A DNA stretch of 45,190 bases from Oscillospiraceae bacterium (GCA_015065335.1 SVQM01000005.1:1-45190); one strand, 5' to 3'. Positions 18,967-28,125 are shown, counted from the first letter of the stretch. The notes: generated by a model from the sequence alone, not told the origin. A program made the numbers and translations.

Positions 18967-19839
18967 TTATTTTATTCCTCTGATTACCATGATAATCGAA
19001 ACATTGGTGTCCCACTGTTTCTCGCCACGCTGATACTGTTTTATTCGTGTATCATATTTTGCATTTGTGAGGCGCTTCATTTCTTCAATCTCTTCGACCG
19101 AAAAATGCTCAGGCATCGTATGAAGAACAGATTCAATTCCGTCAAGCGCGGTGTATCTGTTGGCGTTGATCATATCAAGCGCTAATGACGGCGGGTATTT
19201 CGGATCATCCGGTGTCAGATCAATAGTGACAAAACCCGTGCTGACACCCGAAAAACCATACTTTGTCATTATAGCAGGCATTTCCGCTTCGCTCATAGGG
19301 TATTTGCACACGGCAAATCTATCCATCGAATCGTCATGCTGTTCAGCTTTCTTCCAGAACCGTGTTTCGTGTTCGTCAAAATCGGTACAGCCCGGACTTA
19401 TGTTTATTCCTTTTCTTGAGGAAAGGACAAGACATATTCCGCCCGGTTTGAGTACTCTGAGTTGCTCACCGTAGAACTTTGAAGGCTCAATATGTTCAGC
19501 TACGGTGTTGGAGATGGTTACATCAAAAGTATTATCCGCAAATGGTAGTGCTGTCGCATCACCTTCTGCAAAATTCACGCCGGGTTCGTGTTCTTTGGCA
19601 AATCTGATAAACTCGCTGTCACGGTCAACTGCCGTTATCTCAGCGGTGGGATACCAACGGTGCAAAGCTCCTGCGAGGGCGCCCGGACCGCAGCCTAATT
19701 CAAGTATCCTCAGAGGCTTCTTTGCATCCAGATCAAATAAACGAATGTATTGTTCTGAAAACAGATCATCAAAACGAAGTTTTCTTGAATAGTATAATGT
19801 CTTTGTGCCTTGCACATATTTAGACCAAATGTTATTCAC
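18967..19839 (-). CDS. Class I SAM-dependent methyltransferase
   Basis: LRILELGCGPGALAGALHRWYPTAEITAVDRDSEFI ... AEGDATALPFADNTFDVTISNTVAEHIEPSKFYGEQLRVLKPGG. Confidence 0.9.
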   Translation of the reverse strand: MNNIWSKYVQGTKTLYYSRKLRFDDLFSEQYIRLFDLDAKKPLRILELGCGPGALAGALHRWYPTAEITAVDRDSEFIRFAKEHEPGVNFAEGDATALPFADNTFDVTISNTVAEHIEPSKFYGEQLRVLKPGGICLVLSSRKGINISPGCTDFDEHETRFWKKAEQHDDSMDRFAVCKYPMSEAEMPAIMTKYGFSGVSTGFVTIDLTPDDPKYPPSLALDMINANRYTALDGIESVLHTMPEHFSVEEIEEMKRLTNAKYDTRIKQYQRGEKQWDTNVSIIMVIRGIK

Positions 19840-19903
19840 TATTTCATACTCGCCTCCTTTTGATTCATTCCGTAGGGGAGGGACTTGCTCATCCCACTTA
19901 TCA

Positions 19904-20080
19904 GCCTTCTCCAGCGGAGAAGGGGACCGATTGCGGTGGATGAGGAGGTCACACTTCGGCAGACATTATGTCCATAAGACATCTTACACCGTATTCTTCT
20001 CATCCGTCAATCGTGCGGATCGCAAGCGATCCTGTATCTGCTACGCAGACGCGATTGACACCTTCCCCGCTGGGGAAGGC
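19904..20080. repeat. MITE-like inverted-repeat element, copy 2
   Basis: GCCTTCTCCAGCGGAGAAGGGGACCGATTGCGGTGGATGAGG ... CTCATCCGTCAATC...GATTGACACCTTCCCCGCTGGGGAAGGC. Confidence 0.8.
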
Positions 20081-20085
20081 TTCAT

Positions 20086-21390
20086 TTACGCTTCTTCGTT
20101 TCTCTTATCAATGATCCTCTTAGCCTTGCCCTCATATCTTGCGAGGCTCATGGGAGGTGCGAGGACTACCTTTGCCTTGATTCCGAGAACGGTGTGGAGC
20201 TTATCCACGACTTCGTTACGAAGTGCGTCAAGCTTGGTGAAGTCCTCCACCATTCTCTCATCGGTGAACTCAACCTTTACCTCAAGGTAATCGGTGTAGT
20301 TCTTTCTTGTGAGGATCAGCTCATAGTGAGGAGCGACGCCCTCGATGGAGGCGATAACGCTCTCGATCTGGCTGGGGAACACGTTTACACCACGGATCTT
20401 CAGCATATCGTCACTGCGACCTCTGACCTTGTCCATTCTCGCATGGGTACGTCCGCACTTGCAGACCTCTTTTGTGATCTTGGTGATATCTCTCGTGCGG
20501 TAACGGAGCATGGGGATCCCCTCTTTGGTGAGAGTGGTGATAACAAGCTCACCTGATTCTCCCTCGGGAAGCACCTCACCTGTGTTCGGATCGATGATCT
20601 CGGGGATGAAATGGTCCTCTGCAAAGTGCAGACCGCAGCGGTACTCACATTCACCTGATACACCCGGTCCCATGAGCTCACTCATACCGTAGTTATCGGT
20701 AGAGAAAAGACCAAATCCCTTTTCGATCTTGTCACGAAGCTCATCGGTACAGCCCTCACTTCCGAAAAGACCGATGCGAAGCTTGATCTCCTCGGGAGTA
20801 ACGCCCTGAGCCTTTGCCACCTCGCTCATATACATCGCATAGGAGGGGGTGGAGATAAGCACGGTAGAGCCGAAATCCTTCAGAAGCATTACCTGCTTCT
20901 CGGTGTTACCCGAGGATACGGGGATGACAGCACAGCCAAGCTTCTCAAGACCGTAGTGAAGTCCGAGAGCACCTGTGAAAAGTCCGTAGCCGAAGGAGAT
21001 CTGGCATACGTCATCCTCGGTAACACCCACAGCGGCAGAGAGACGTGCAACGCAGTCACTCCATGTGTTGATGTCGTTCTTGGTGTAGCCTACAACGGTG
21101 GGCTTACCCGTAGTGCCGGAGGATGCGTGGATACGCACGATCTTCTTCATGGGCACTGCGAACAGTCCGTAAGGGTAGTTATCACGGATGTCCGCCTTTG
21201 TGGTCATGGGTATGTACTGAATGTCGGAGAGAGTCTTGATCTTCTCCGCAGTCACACCTGCCGCATCAAGCCTGTCCCTGTAGAAGGGGACGTTCTTGTG
21301 ACAGTAGTCCACGAGATGACGAAGTCTCTCAAGCTGGAGTGCCTCAAGCTCACGGCGAGGCATCGTTTCGATATCTTTCTGAAAAAACAT
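20086..21390 (-). CDS. paaK: Phenylacetate-CoA ligase family protein
   Basis: RIHASSGTTGKPTVVGYTKNDINTW; YGMSELMGPGVSGECE; YRTRDITKITKEVCKCGRTHARMDKVRGRSDDMLKIRGVNVFPSQIE. Confidence 0.94.
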   Translation of the reverse strand: MFFQKDIETMPRRELEALQLERLRHLVDYCHKNVPFYRDRLDAAGVTAEKIKTLSDIQYIPMTTKADIRDNYPYGLFAVPMKKIVRIHASSGTTGKPTVVGYTKNDINTWSDCVARLSAAVGVTEDDVCQISFGYGLFTGALGLHYGLEKLGCAVIPVSSGNTEKQVMLLKDFGSTVLISTPSYAMYMSEVAKAQGVTPEEIKLRIGLFGSEGCTDELRDKIEKGFGLFSTDNYGMSELMGPGVSGECEYRCGLHFAEDHFIPEIIDPNTGEVLPEGESGELVITTLTKEGIPMLRYRTRDITKITKEVCKCGRTHARMDKVRGRSDDMLKIRGVNVFPSQIESVIASIEGVAPHYELILTRKNYTDYLEVKVEFTDERMVEDFTKLDALRNEVVDKLHTVLGIKAKVVLAPPMSLARYEGKAKRIIDKRNEEA

Positions 21391-21491
21391 AATGTGGTTC
21401 CTTTATATGTAAATGAAAATCAAAGACTATATATCCTTAACGCCGAATCACTGTCGGAAGACAAACGGATCACCGTTATCAACAGCTTCCT

Positions 21492-21534
21492 CCATCGTCG
21501 ATTTTAACGGAGTGAAAAATCGACAATTAGACAG
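21492..21534 (-). repeat. Hairpin repeat with conserved TCACTNCGTT loop (family H), copy 1
   Basis: Minus strand GTCGATTTTTCACTCCGTTAAAATCGAC; related to copies near 35630 and 40971. Confidence 0.6.
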
Positions 21535-21569
21535 ATCGAAGCTTTCGGAAGACAAAGTTCACTTTGTCA

Positions 21570-21616
21570 GTATGAAAGTTTTTGAGGGTTTGGGAACTTT
21601 TTTCAAAAAGTTCCCA
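21570..21616. repeat. Palindrome with AAAGTTTTTG box (family F)
   Basis: AAAGTTTTTGAGGGTTTGGGAACTTTTTTCAAAAAGTTCCCA, downstream of the symporter gene. Confidence 0.7.
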
Positions 21617-21649
21617 AGAAACCGCCTCCCAAGAAACCGTGCTACGGGC

Positions 21650-23212
21650 TTACAGCGCCTTATCTTCCTTCTTTTTCTTATCGTAGCACACGAAGATGGA
21701 CTCAGCGTCCTTCTTTGCCTTTTTGCCGCCGAAGATGCTGACTATGGGCACGATCACGAGGCCTGCCGCCATTGCAAGAACACCTGAGTTGATGGGGGAT
21801 GCCCAGAAGGCGTTCAAGAATGTGGTGCCTGTAAGAGTACAGATGAGGTTTGCGGTCATGATACCCACACCGGAGGCAAAGCTGCACCATACAGCCGCCT
21901 TGGTGATGCGCTTCATGTACAGTCCCAGCATAAAGGGCGCAAGGAACGCACCTGCGAGAGCACCCCACGATACACCCATAAGCTGTGCAATAAAGGTGAC
22001 GGAGGATTTTGCCTGAACTATTGCGATAACTGCGGATACAGCAATGAAGAATACGATAAACACACGCATGGTGAGCATCTGGCTCTTTTCCTTCATACCG
22101 GACTTGCCGCCACGCTTTGATGCGGGAACGATCATGTCAAGAGTAAGGGTGGATGAGGATGTGAGCACAAGAGATGAGAGCGTTGACATAGATGCGCTTA
22201 CCACAAGGATAAGCACGATACCGATCACAACATCGGGAAGTCCCTTGAGCATTCCGGGGATGATCGAATCATAGATCACGGCACCTGTCTCGGGATTTCT
22301 CTCAACGATGTCACCGAACAGTCTGCCAAATCCTCCGAGGAAATAGCATCCGCCTGCAACCACAAGAGCGAAGATGGTAGAGATGATGGTGCCCTTACTT
22401 ACAGCGGAATCACTCTTGATGGAGTAGAACTTCTGCACCATCTGAGGAAGTCCCCATGTACCGAGAGATGTCAGGAGCACGACGAACAGGAGTGCCAGAG
22501 GCTCGGGTCCGAAAAATGAGGAGAACGCACCCGAAAGCTCGGGATTTGACTCAGCGGGGACCTTTGAAAGAGATGCAAGTGCTTCGGTAAAGCCGCCCTT
22601 CTGAGCAAGCACGGCAAGGATGACCGCCACGATACCGAACAGCATGATGATTCCCTGAATGAAATCGTTTACTGCGGTAGCCATGTATCCGCCCACGATA
22701 ACGTAGATTCCCGTAAGCACTGCCATTCCGATAACACAGTAGATGTAATCGATCCCGAAGGAGGATTCAAAAAGTCTTGAAAGACCGTTGTAAAGAGATG
22801 CGGTGTAGGGGATAAGGAAGATGAAAACGATAGCCGATGCCGCTATCTTTAATGCGGATGAGCCGAATCGCTTCTCGAAGAATTCCGGCATGGTCTTTGT
22901 TTCGAGATATGTAGTCATGACTCTCGTTCTGCGTCCGAGGATCACCCACGCCAGGAGAGAGCCGATAAGCGCATTACCGATTCCGATCCAGGTCGAAGCG
23001 ACACCGAACTTCCAGCCAAACTGTCCTGCGTAGCCTACGAAGATAACCGCAGAAAAATATGATGTGCCGTAAGCGAATGCGGTGAGCCACGGACCAACGC
23101 TTCTGCCACCAAGCACGAACCCGTCAACACTGATGGCACTCTTTCGGCAATAAATGCCCACACCGATCATTACGGCGAAAAACACTACAAGAAAAATAAT
23201 TTTGATTATCAT
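21650..23212 (-). CDS. Sodium:solute symporter family transporter
   Basis: VDGFVLGGRSVGPWLTAFAYGTSYFSAVIFVGYAGQFGWKFG; ~13 hydrophobic segments; GTWGLPQMVQKFYSIK. Confidence 0.92.
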   Translation of the reverse strand: MIIKIIFLVVFFAVMIGVGIYCRKSAISVDGFVLGGRSVGPWLTAFAYGTSYFSAVIFVGYAGQFGWKFGVASTWIGIGNALIGSLLAWVILGRRTRVMTTYLETKTMPEFFEKRFGSSALKIAASAIVFIFLIPYTASLYNGLSRLFESSFGIDYIYCVIGMAVLTGIYVIVGGYMATAVNDFIQGIIMLFGIVAVILAVLAQKGGFTEALASLSKVPAESNPELSGAFSSFFGPEPLALLFVVLLTSLGTWGLPQMVQKFYSIKSDSAVSKGTIISTIFALVVAGGCYFLGGFGRLFGDIVERNPETGAVIYDSIIPGMLKGLPDVVIGIVLILVVSASMSTLSSLVLTSSSTLTLDMIVPASKRGGKSGMKEKSQMLTMRVFIVFFIAVSAVIAIVQAKSSVTFIAQLMGVSWGALAGAFLAPFMLGLYMKRITKAAVWCSFASGVGIMTANLICTLTGTTFLNAFWASPINSGVLAMAAGLVIVPIVSIFGGKKAKKDAESIFVCYDKKKKEDKAL

Positions 23213-23343
23213 CTTGCACCTCCGGGGATAAAGTATTATAATCTATAATGCATCGGGGATATAGCCCGAGCGCTGCTTAAAAACCTTTTTTGATAAGGCT
23301 TTTAAGAATTTTCAAAAACTTTTACATAAAGGATAGATTTTCA

Positions 23344-24156
23344 ATGATCATCGATTTCCACGCACACATTTTTCCCGACAAGATCGCTGAGCGAACTCTC
23401 GGTTCTCTCTCGTCCGTCTCCGGGATAACTCCCTTCACAAACGGCACAGCCGACGGACTCAGACTCTCCATGAAGGAGGCGGGCATCTCCTATTCCGTGA
23501 ATCTGCCTGCCATCACAAAGGCATCCCAGTTCGACAGCACCAACAGATTCGCCGCCGAGATAAACGGCAGGGACGGGATCATATCCTTCGGCGGGATGCA
23601 CCCCGACTGCGAGGATCCCGAGGACAAGCTTGACTATATAAAATCCCTGGGACTTCCCGGGATCAAGCTCCACCCCGATTATCAGCAGTGCTTTGTCGAC
23701 GATCCGAAAAACGTGCGGATCATAAAGTACGCCGTGGAGATAGGACTTCTCGTAACACTTCATGCGGGACTTGATGCCGCATTCCCCGATCTCACCCACT
23801 GCACTCCCGAAAGATGTGCAAATATGCTCCGAATGGTGTACGGCACGGACGAGCCGAAGACACCTCAGATAATATTTGCTCACATGGGCGGTCGCAGATA
23901 CTACGATGATGTGGAGAGATACCTTGCGGGAAAGAACGTGTTCTTCGATCTTGCGTACATCCTTGAGGAAACGGATCCGGATGTGGTACGTCGCATTATC
24001 CGCACACACGGTGCGGAGAGGATCCTTTTCGGTACCGATTCACCCTGGTGCTCACAGACCGACGATATCCGCCGTGTTGAAAGTCTCGGGCTCACTTCCC
24101 GTGAATATGACATGATATTCGGAGAAAATGCCGCCGAAGCGCTGTCTCTCGGGTAA
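23344..24156 (+). CDS. Amidohydrolase family (metal-dependent hydrolase)
   Basis: MIIDFHAHIFPDKIA; GIKLHPDYQ; LVTLHAGLD; FAHMGGRRYYDD; ERILFGTDSPWCSQTDDIRRVESLGL. Confidence 0.92.
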   Translation: MIIDFHAHIFPDKIAERTLGSLSSVSGITPFTNGTADGLRLSMKEAGISYSVNLPAITKASQFDSTNRFAAEINGRDGIISFGGMHPDCEDPEDKLDYIKSLGLPGIKLHPDYQQCFVDDPKNVRIIKYAVEIGLLVTLHAGLDAAFPDLTHCTPERCANMLRMVYGTDEPKTPQIIFAHMGGRRYYDDVERYLAGKNVFFDLAYILEETDPDVVRRIIRTHGAERILFGTDSPWCSQTDDIRRVESLGLTSREYDMIFGENAAEALSLG

Positions 24157-24299
24157 ACATTACTCCATTATTGTATTATACATCATTGTTTTTCTCAAAT
24201 CAAGGGTTTTTCGCACTTTAAAAAGGTACAAATGCAAAATAATTCATTGTTTTTGGGATTTTTGCATAATTATAGATAAACTCCTATATCTTGCACACC

Positions 24300-24328
24300 T
24301 TGACGTATTGACAAAAGTATGCTACAAT
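24300..24328 (+). promoter_or_regulatory. Sigma-A-type promoter
   Basis: TTGACG (24300), 17-bp spacer, TACAAT (24323). Confidence 0.55.
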
Positions 24329-24371
24329 AAACATAGGCTGTGTGCCAATTTTGAAAATGGAGGTTTTTATA

Positions 24372-26075
24372 ATGAAACTTTCGGGAAAAAGATTTTTAGC
24401 ACTTCTTATGGCACTTGTAATGTGCATAGGAATGTTCGTTTCCTGCGACAAAGACAAGACATCTGTGCTTGATACGGTAAAGAAGGATCCATATAAGGCA
24501 ATAATGGATGCCTCAAACAAATACCTTGAGGCTCTTTGCGGAAAATACAGCGATGTTTTCGCCGTATTTGACAAGGTATCAAAAGGTGTGGGTACATATA
24601 GTCTTGATATCGAAGGAGATACCTCCGGTGAGGCTGAGTCCGTTCTTGCAGGCGGTGTCGGTATCGATGCTGTCGTTGATGCAGTAAACTGCACATACAC
24701 AGGAGAATTGTCCATGAATGTCGGCATGGGACTTACTACCGGCATATCTCTTTGGGGTGATAAGAACAATATCGCACTCTCCGCACCTCTATTTCTCGGT
24801 GAAGAGAAATACGGAATAAAGCTCGACACCTTTAAGGACGATTTTGCAGATTCCGAGCTATTCTCTCTTATCGGCGGCGGTATGTCTTTTGATGACTTCA
24901 TGGATACTCTGTCTGCGGAAATGGGCGTTTCTTTTAGTGATATAAACGAAATACTTGACTCATTCTCAATCGAAAACCTTAAAAACAGCTTTGATAAGCT
25001 CACCAAAGACACCGAGGCTGTAATAAAGGGTATCACTCCCGAAATCGCAGAGGGTAAGTTTGACGAGATCGACGTTGTAAGCGTAAAGTATACTCTTACA
25101 AAGGATGATATAAAGAAGCTTGCCGATATTGAGCGTAACATCTATAAAGAGCTTTTTGAAAAGTTCATTTCTCTCGGTGTTATCTCCGCCGAAGATATTA
25201 CAGGCTTTGTCGATGAAATAGATGACGAGAAGATCGTCTTCACATACCATCTGAACAAATCAAGCGGTATCGTTGCAGGAATGGAGCTTGCGGCTGATGA
25301 CGGTACCATGAAGGTAAACTACGGTGCGGACGTTGCAAAGAAATTTGAGATGAGCGCCGATATTTCCGCAACGATCGACGATGAGAAAACCAACTTCAAG
25401 ATGAGCATCGCAGAGGTGACCGACGAGGGCAAGGGCGGCTTTATTATGACTGTAAATGTCGACGGAAAGGCACCCACCGCTGAGGACAGCGATGATGCCG
25501 AGGAGCTTAAAAGCTCCGCTACCGTTTCTGTTATCAGAAATGACGCAGACGGCAAGTACGAGGCGAAGGTAGTAGGCGACGGTGAGGAGCTTGCAAAGAT
25601 CACAGGAAAGCTCACCTACAGCGCAGATGAATTCGTTCTTGAAGTAGATCCCGTGACCTCCGAAGATGAGGATTCAGATTTGGGATTCACCCTTTCTGTT
25701 AAGGCAGGCGGCAAGGTCGAAGCTATCCCCGAATACAAAAACATCCTCGATATGACTATCGATGATCTGAGTAATATCATGTATCTCCTTGAGATGCTCA
25801 GCGGATGGAGCGGGGATGAGGAATACGACGATGAGTACTACGACGATGAGTACTACGATGACGAAGAATATTATAATGAGGAATATGAGGCTGCACTTTC
25901 CATGTATGAGGAATTCATGGCTGACGGCGAGCTTGACGAAGGCGAAGTTGACATCCTTCTTGCATTGTACTACGGCGACATGACAGAGGCAGAGATCGCA
26001 CAGTTTGAACAGGATCTTATCGATCTCGGTATGTCGAAGGCTGAGTTTATCTCAATGATGTTCGTTGAAGAATAA
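24372..26075 (+). CDS. Large acidic putative lipoprotein with DE/Y tandem tract
   Basis: MKLSGKRFLALLMALVMCIGMFVSCDKDK lipobox; EEYDDEYYDDEYYDDEEYYNEEYE; C-terminal EIAQFEQDLIDLGMSKAEFISMM. Confidence 0.8.
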   Translation: MKLSGKRFLALLMALVMCIGMFVSCDKDKTSVLDTVKKDPYKAIMDASNKYLEALCGKYSDVFAVFDKVSKGVGTYSLDIEGDTSGEAESVLAGGVGIDAVVDAVNCTYTGELSMNVGMGLTTGISLWGDKNNIALSAPLFLGEEKYGIKLDTFKDDFADSELFSLIGGGMSFDDFMDTLSAEMGVSFSDINEILDSFSIENLKNSFDKLTKDTEAVIKGITPEIAEGKFDEIDVVSVKYTLTKDDIKKLADIERNIYKELFEKFISLGVISAEDITGFVDEIDDEKIVFTYHLNKSSGIVAGMELAADDGTMKVNYGADVAKKFEMSADISATIDDEKTNFKMSIAEVTDEGKGGFIMTVNVDGKAPTAEDSDDAEELKSSATVSVIRNDADGKYEAKVVGDGEELAKITGKLTYSADEFVLEVDPVTSEDEDSDLGFTLSVKAGGKVEAIPEYKNILDMTIDDLSNIMYLLEMLSGWSGDEEYDDEYYDDEYYDDEEYYNEEYEAALSMYEEFMADGELDEGEVDILLALYYGDMTEAEIAQFEQDLIDLGMSKAEFISMMFVEE

Positions 26076-26093
26076 AAGAATAATGCATACAGT

Positions 26094-26127
26094 AAAAGGC
26101 ATACGGAACGAACCGTATGCCTTTTTT
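26094..26127. terminator. Intrinsic terminator
   Basis: AAAAGGCATACGGAACGAACCGTATGCCTTTTTT. Confidence 0.88.
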
Positions 26128-26164
26128 GTGAATAATTGTACATAATATGTATACAAAATTCCCC

Positions 26165-26193
26165 TTTACAAACTTGGAAAAATGTAGTATAAT
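26165..26193 (+). promoter_or_regulatory. Sigma-A-type promoter for pgsA
   Basis: TTTACA (26165), 17-bp spacer, TATAAT (26188). Confidence 0.55.
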
Positions 26194-26265
26194 ATGATAT
26201 TGTAATAAATAATGGGGGTGTGTACCCTCGGATACCGGAATGATTTCCGGAGAAAGTGCGTCTGT

Positions 26266-26862
26266 ATGAAAATGAATCTCCCGAATAAACTGACTATCAT
26301 TCGTATATGCATGGTCCCCGTATTTATGATATTCCTCGTAGCTCCTATTCCCATGGGAACAAATCTGAGACTTATCATCTCTGCGGCGATCTTTGTCATA
26401 GCATCTCTCACCGATATGCTTGACGGAAAGATCGCACGTGCACGCGGACTTATCACCGATTTCGGTAAATTTATGGATCCCCTTGCGGATAAGTTCCTTG
26501 TATTCGGTGCGCTTCTCGGTATTCTTGTGAATGACACCTTTGCGTCTGTTCGCCCCGTATTCATCTGGGCGGCGACCATCGTAATGTTCCGTGAGCTTGC
26601 CGTGACTTCTCTGAGACTTGTCATTGCAGGCAAGGATGGTCTGGTTATTGCGGCGAGCTGGCTTGGCAAGGTCAAGACCACCACTCAGATCGTCTGTATC
26701 TGCTGTATGCTTCTTGAGCCTGTTCTCTTTGGCGGTATCGATTTCTTCGTTCGCTATAAGCCTCTCACCTGGGTAACTATGGCGGCGATGATCATTATGA
26801 CGCTTTGGTCAGGAATCGACTATATCAAGACATACTGGCAGTTTATTGATCCCGAAAAATAA
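26266..26862 (+). CDS. pgsA: CDP-diacylglycerol--glycerol-3-phosphate 3-phosphatidyltransferase
   Basis: MNLPNKLTIIRICMVPVFM; CDP-alcohol phosphatidyltransferase motif DMLDGKIARARGLITDFGKFMDPLADK. Confidence 0.94.
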   Translation: MKMNLPNKLTIIRICMVPVFMIFLVAPIPMGTNLRLIISAAIFVIASLTDMLDGKIARARGLITDFGKFMDPLADKFLVFGALLGILVNDTFASVRPVFIWAATIVMFRELAVTSLRLVIAGKDGLVIAASWLGKVKTTTQIVCICCMLLEPVLFGGIDFFVRYKPLTWVTMAAMIIMTLWSGIDYIKTYWQFIDPEK

Positions 26863-26889
26863 TTCATCCCCTAAAGGAGGATATATATA

Positions 26890-27753
26890 ATGAAAAGTGT
26901 AACTGATACCTTTAAGCTGGCGAACGGTGTGGAAATGCCTTGCGTTGGCTACGGCACATGGGAGACTCCCGATGACGTTTCAAAGGATCTCGTAAAGTGT
27001 GCTCTTCAGACCGGCTACCGCCACATCGACACTGCTGCTGCTTACGGAAATGAGGTAGGCGTTGGCGAGGGAATAAAGGCGTCCGGTGTTAAGAGAGAGG
27101 ATATTTTCCTCACCACAAAGCACTGGGTTTCCGAGAGAGGTTATGAGAAGACTGTTGCTGCTATTGATTCATCTCTGAAGAATCTCGGTACTGATTACCT
27201 TGATCTGTATCTTATTCACTGGCCCTGCGTTGAGAAGGTAACTCCCGACTGGGCTGAGGTGAATGCTGACACATGGAGAGGCTTTGAGAAGGCTTACGCT
27301 GACGGTAAGATCCGTGCTCTCGGCGTGTCAAACTTCCAGGAGAAGCATCTGGCGGCTCTCGCAAAGTATGCAAAGGTTCCTGCGGTTGTCAACCAGATCG
27401 AGTTCCACCCCGGCTACAACCAGCTTGACACTGTTAAGTATTGTCAGGATAACGGTATCCTTGTACAGGCTTGGAGTCCTCTCGGACACGGTACCGTTCT
27501 CGGAAGTGAGGTTATGGCGAAGTATGCGGAGAAGTACGGTGTAACTCCTGCAAAGATCTGTATCCGCTATGCGCTCCAGCACGGTATTGTACCGCTGCCC
27601 AAGTCCACCAATCCTGCGAGAATCGCTGATAACATGGATGTTTTCGGCTTCGAGATCTCTGCTGAGGATATGGCAGCTATCGATGCGCTTCCTGAGATGG
27701 GCTTTACAGGCTGGATGCCTGAGGATGCTCCTGCTGAATCCTACTACGACTAA
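26890..27753 (+). CDS. Aldo/keto reductase
   Basis: GYRHIDTAAAYGNEVGVGEGIKASGVKREDIFLTTKHW; YLDLYLIHWP; GVSNFQEKHL; KSTNPARIADNMDVF. Confidence 0.95.
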   Translation: MKSVTDTFKLANGVEMPCVGYGTWETPDDVSKDLVKCALQTGYRHIDTAAAYGNEVGVGEGIKASGVKREDIFLTTKHWVSERGYEKTVAAIDSSLKNLGTDYLDLYLIHWPCVEKVTPDWAEVNADTWRGFEKAYADGKIRALGVSNFQEKHLAALAKYAKVPAVVNQIEFHPGYNQLDTVKYCQDNGILVQAWSPLGHGTVLGSEVMAKYAEKYGVTPAKICIRYALQHGIVPLPKSTNPARIADNMDVFGFEISAEDMAAIDALPEMGFTGWMPEDAPAESYYD

Positions 27754-27777
27754 GTCGGCTGAGCCGACGGGCATACT

Positions 27778-27855
27778 TCGGTGGAGTGATACTGAAAATA
27801 TAATACACTGTCGAACGTGACGGCGGAGGTCAAACAACGACCTCCGCCTGTTTTT
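27778..27855 (+). repeat. 78-bp repeat ending in a terminator, copy 1
   Basis: TCGGTGGAGTGATACTGAAAATATAATACACTGTCGAACGTGACGGCGGAGGTCAAACAACGACCTCCGCCTGTTTTT. Confidence 0.85.
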
Positions 27856-27925
27856 CGGGGCACGGCACAGCTTCAGTTGAATAATAAAGCCATCCCACGA
27901 CCGGGGATGCCCCCGGAGGCAAATA

Positions 27926-28003
27926 TCGGTGGAGTGATGCTGAAAATATAATACTCTGTCGAACATGACGGCGGAGGTCAAACAACGACCTCCGCCTGTT
28001 TTT
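27926..28003 (+). repeat. 78-bp repeat ending in a terminator, copy 2
   Basis: TCGGTGGAGTGATGCTGAAAATATAATACTCTGTCGAACATGACGGCGGAGGTCAAACAACGACCTCCGCCTGTTTTT. Confidence 0.85.
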
Positions 28004-28085
28004 ATGCTTCGGTCTCGGCAAGCGCCGGGGAGCCGGATATCGGCATTACCTCATCCCACGACTAACACCCGAATACCAATAATAA

Positions 28086-28125
28086 ATGATCTCCGCAGAG
28101 CAATTGCACTGCGGAGATCATTTTA
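28086..28125. terminator. Intrinsic terminator overlapping the XRE stop codon
   Basis: AATGATCTCCGCAGAGCAATTGCACTGCGGAGATCATTTT. Confidence 0.75.

Noticed and set aside
27778-28003. CRISPR-like array
   Set aside because: Only two 78-bp units, each containing a terminator, with a repeat-derived spacer; no cas genes.
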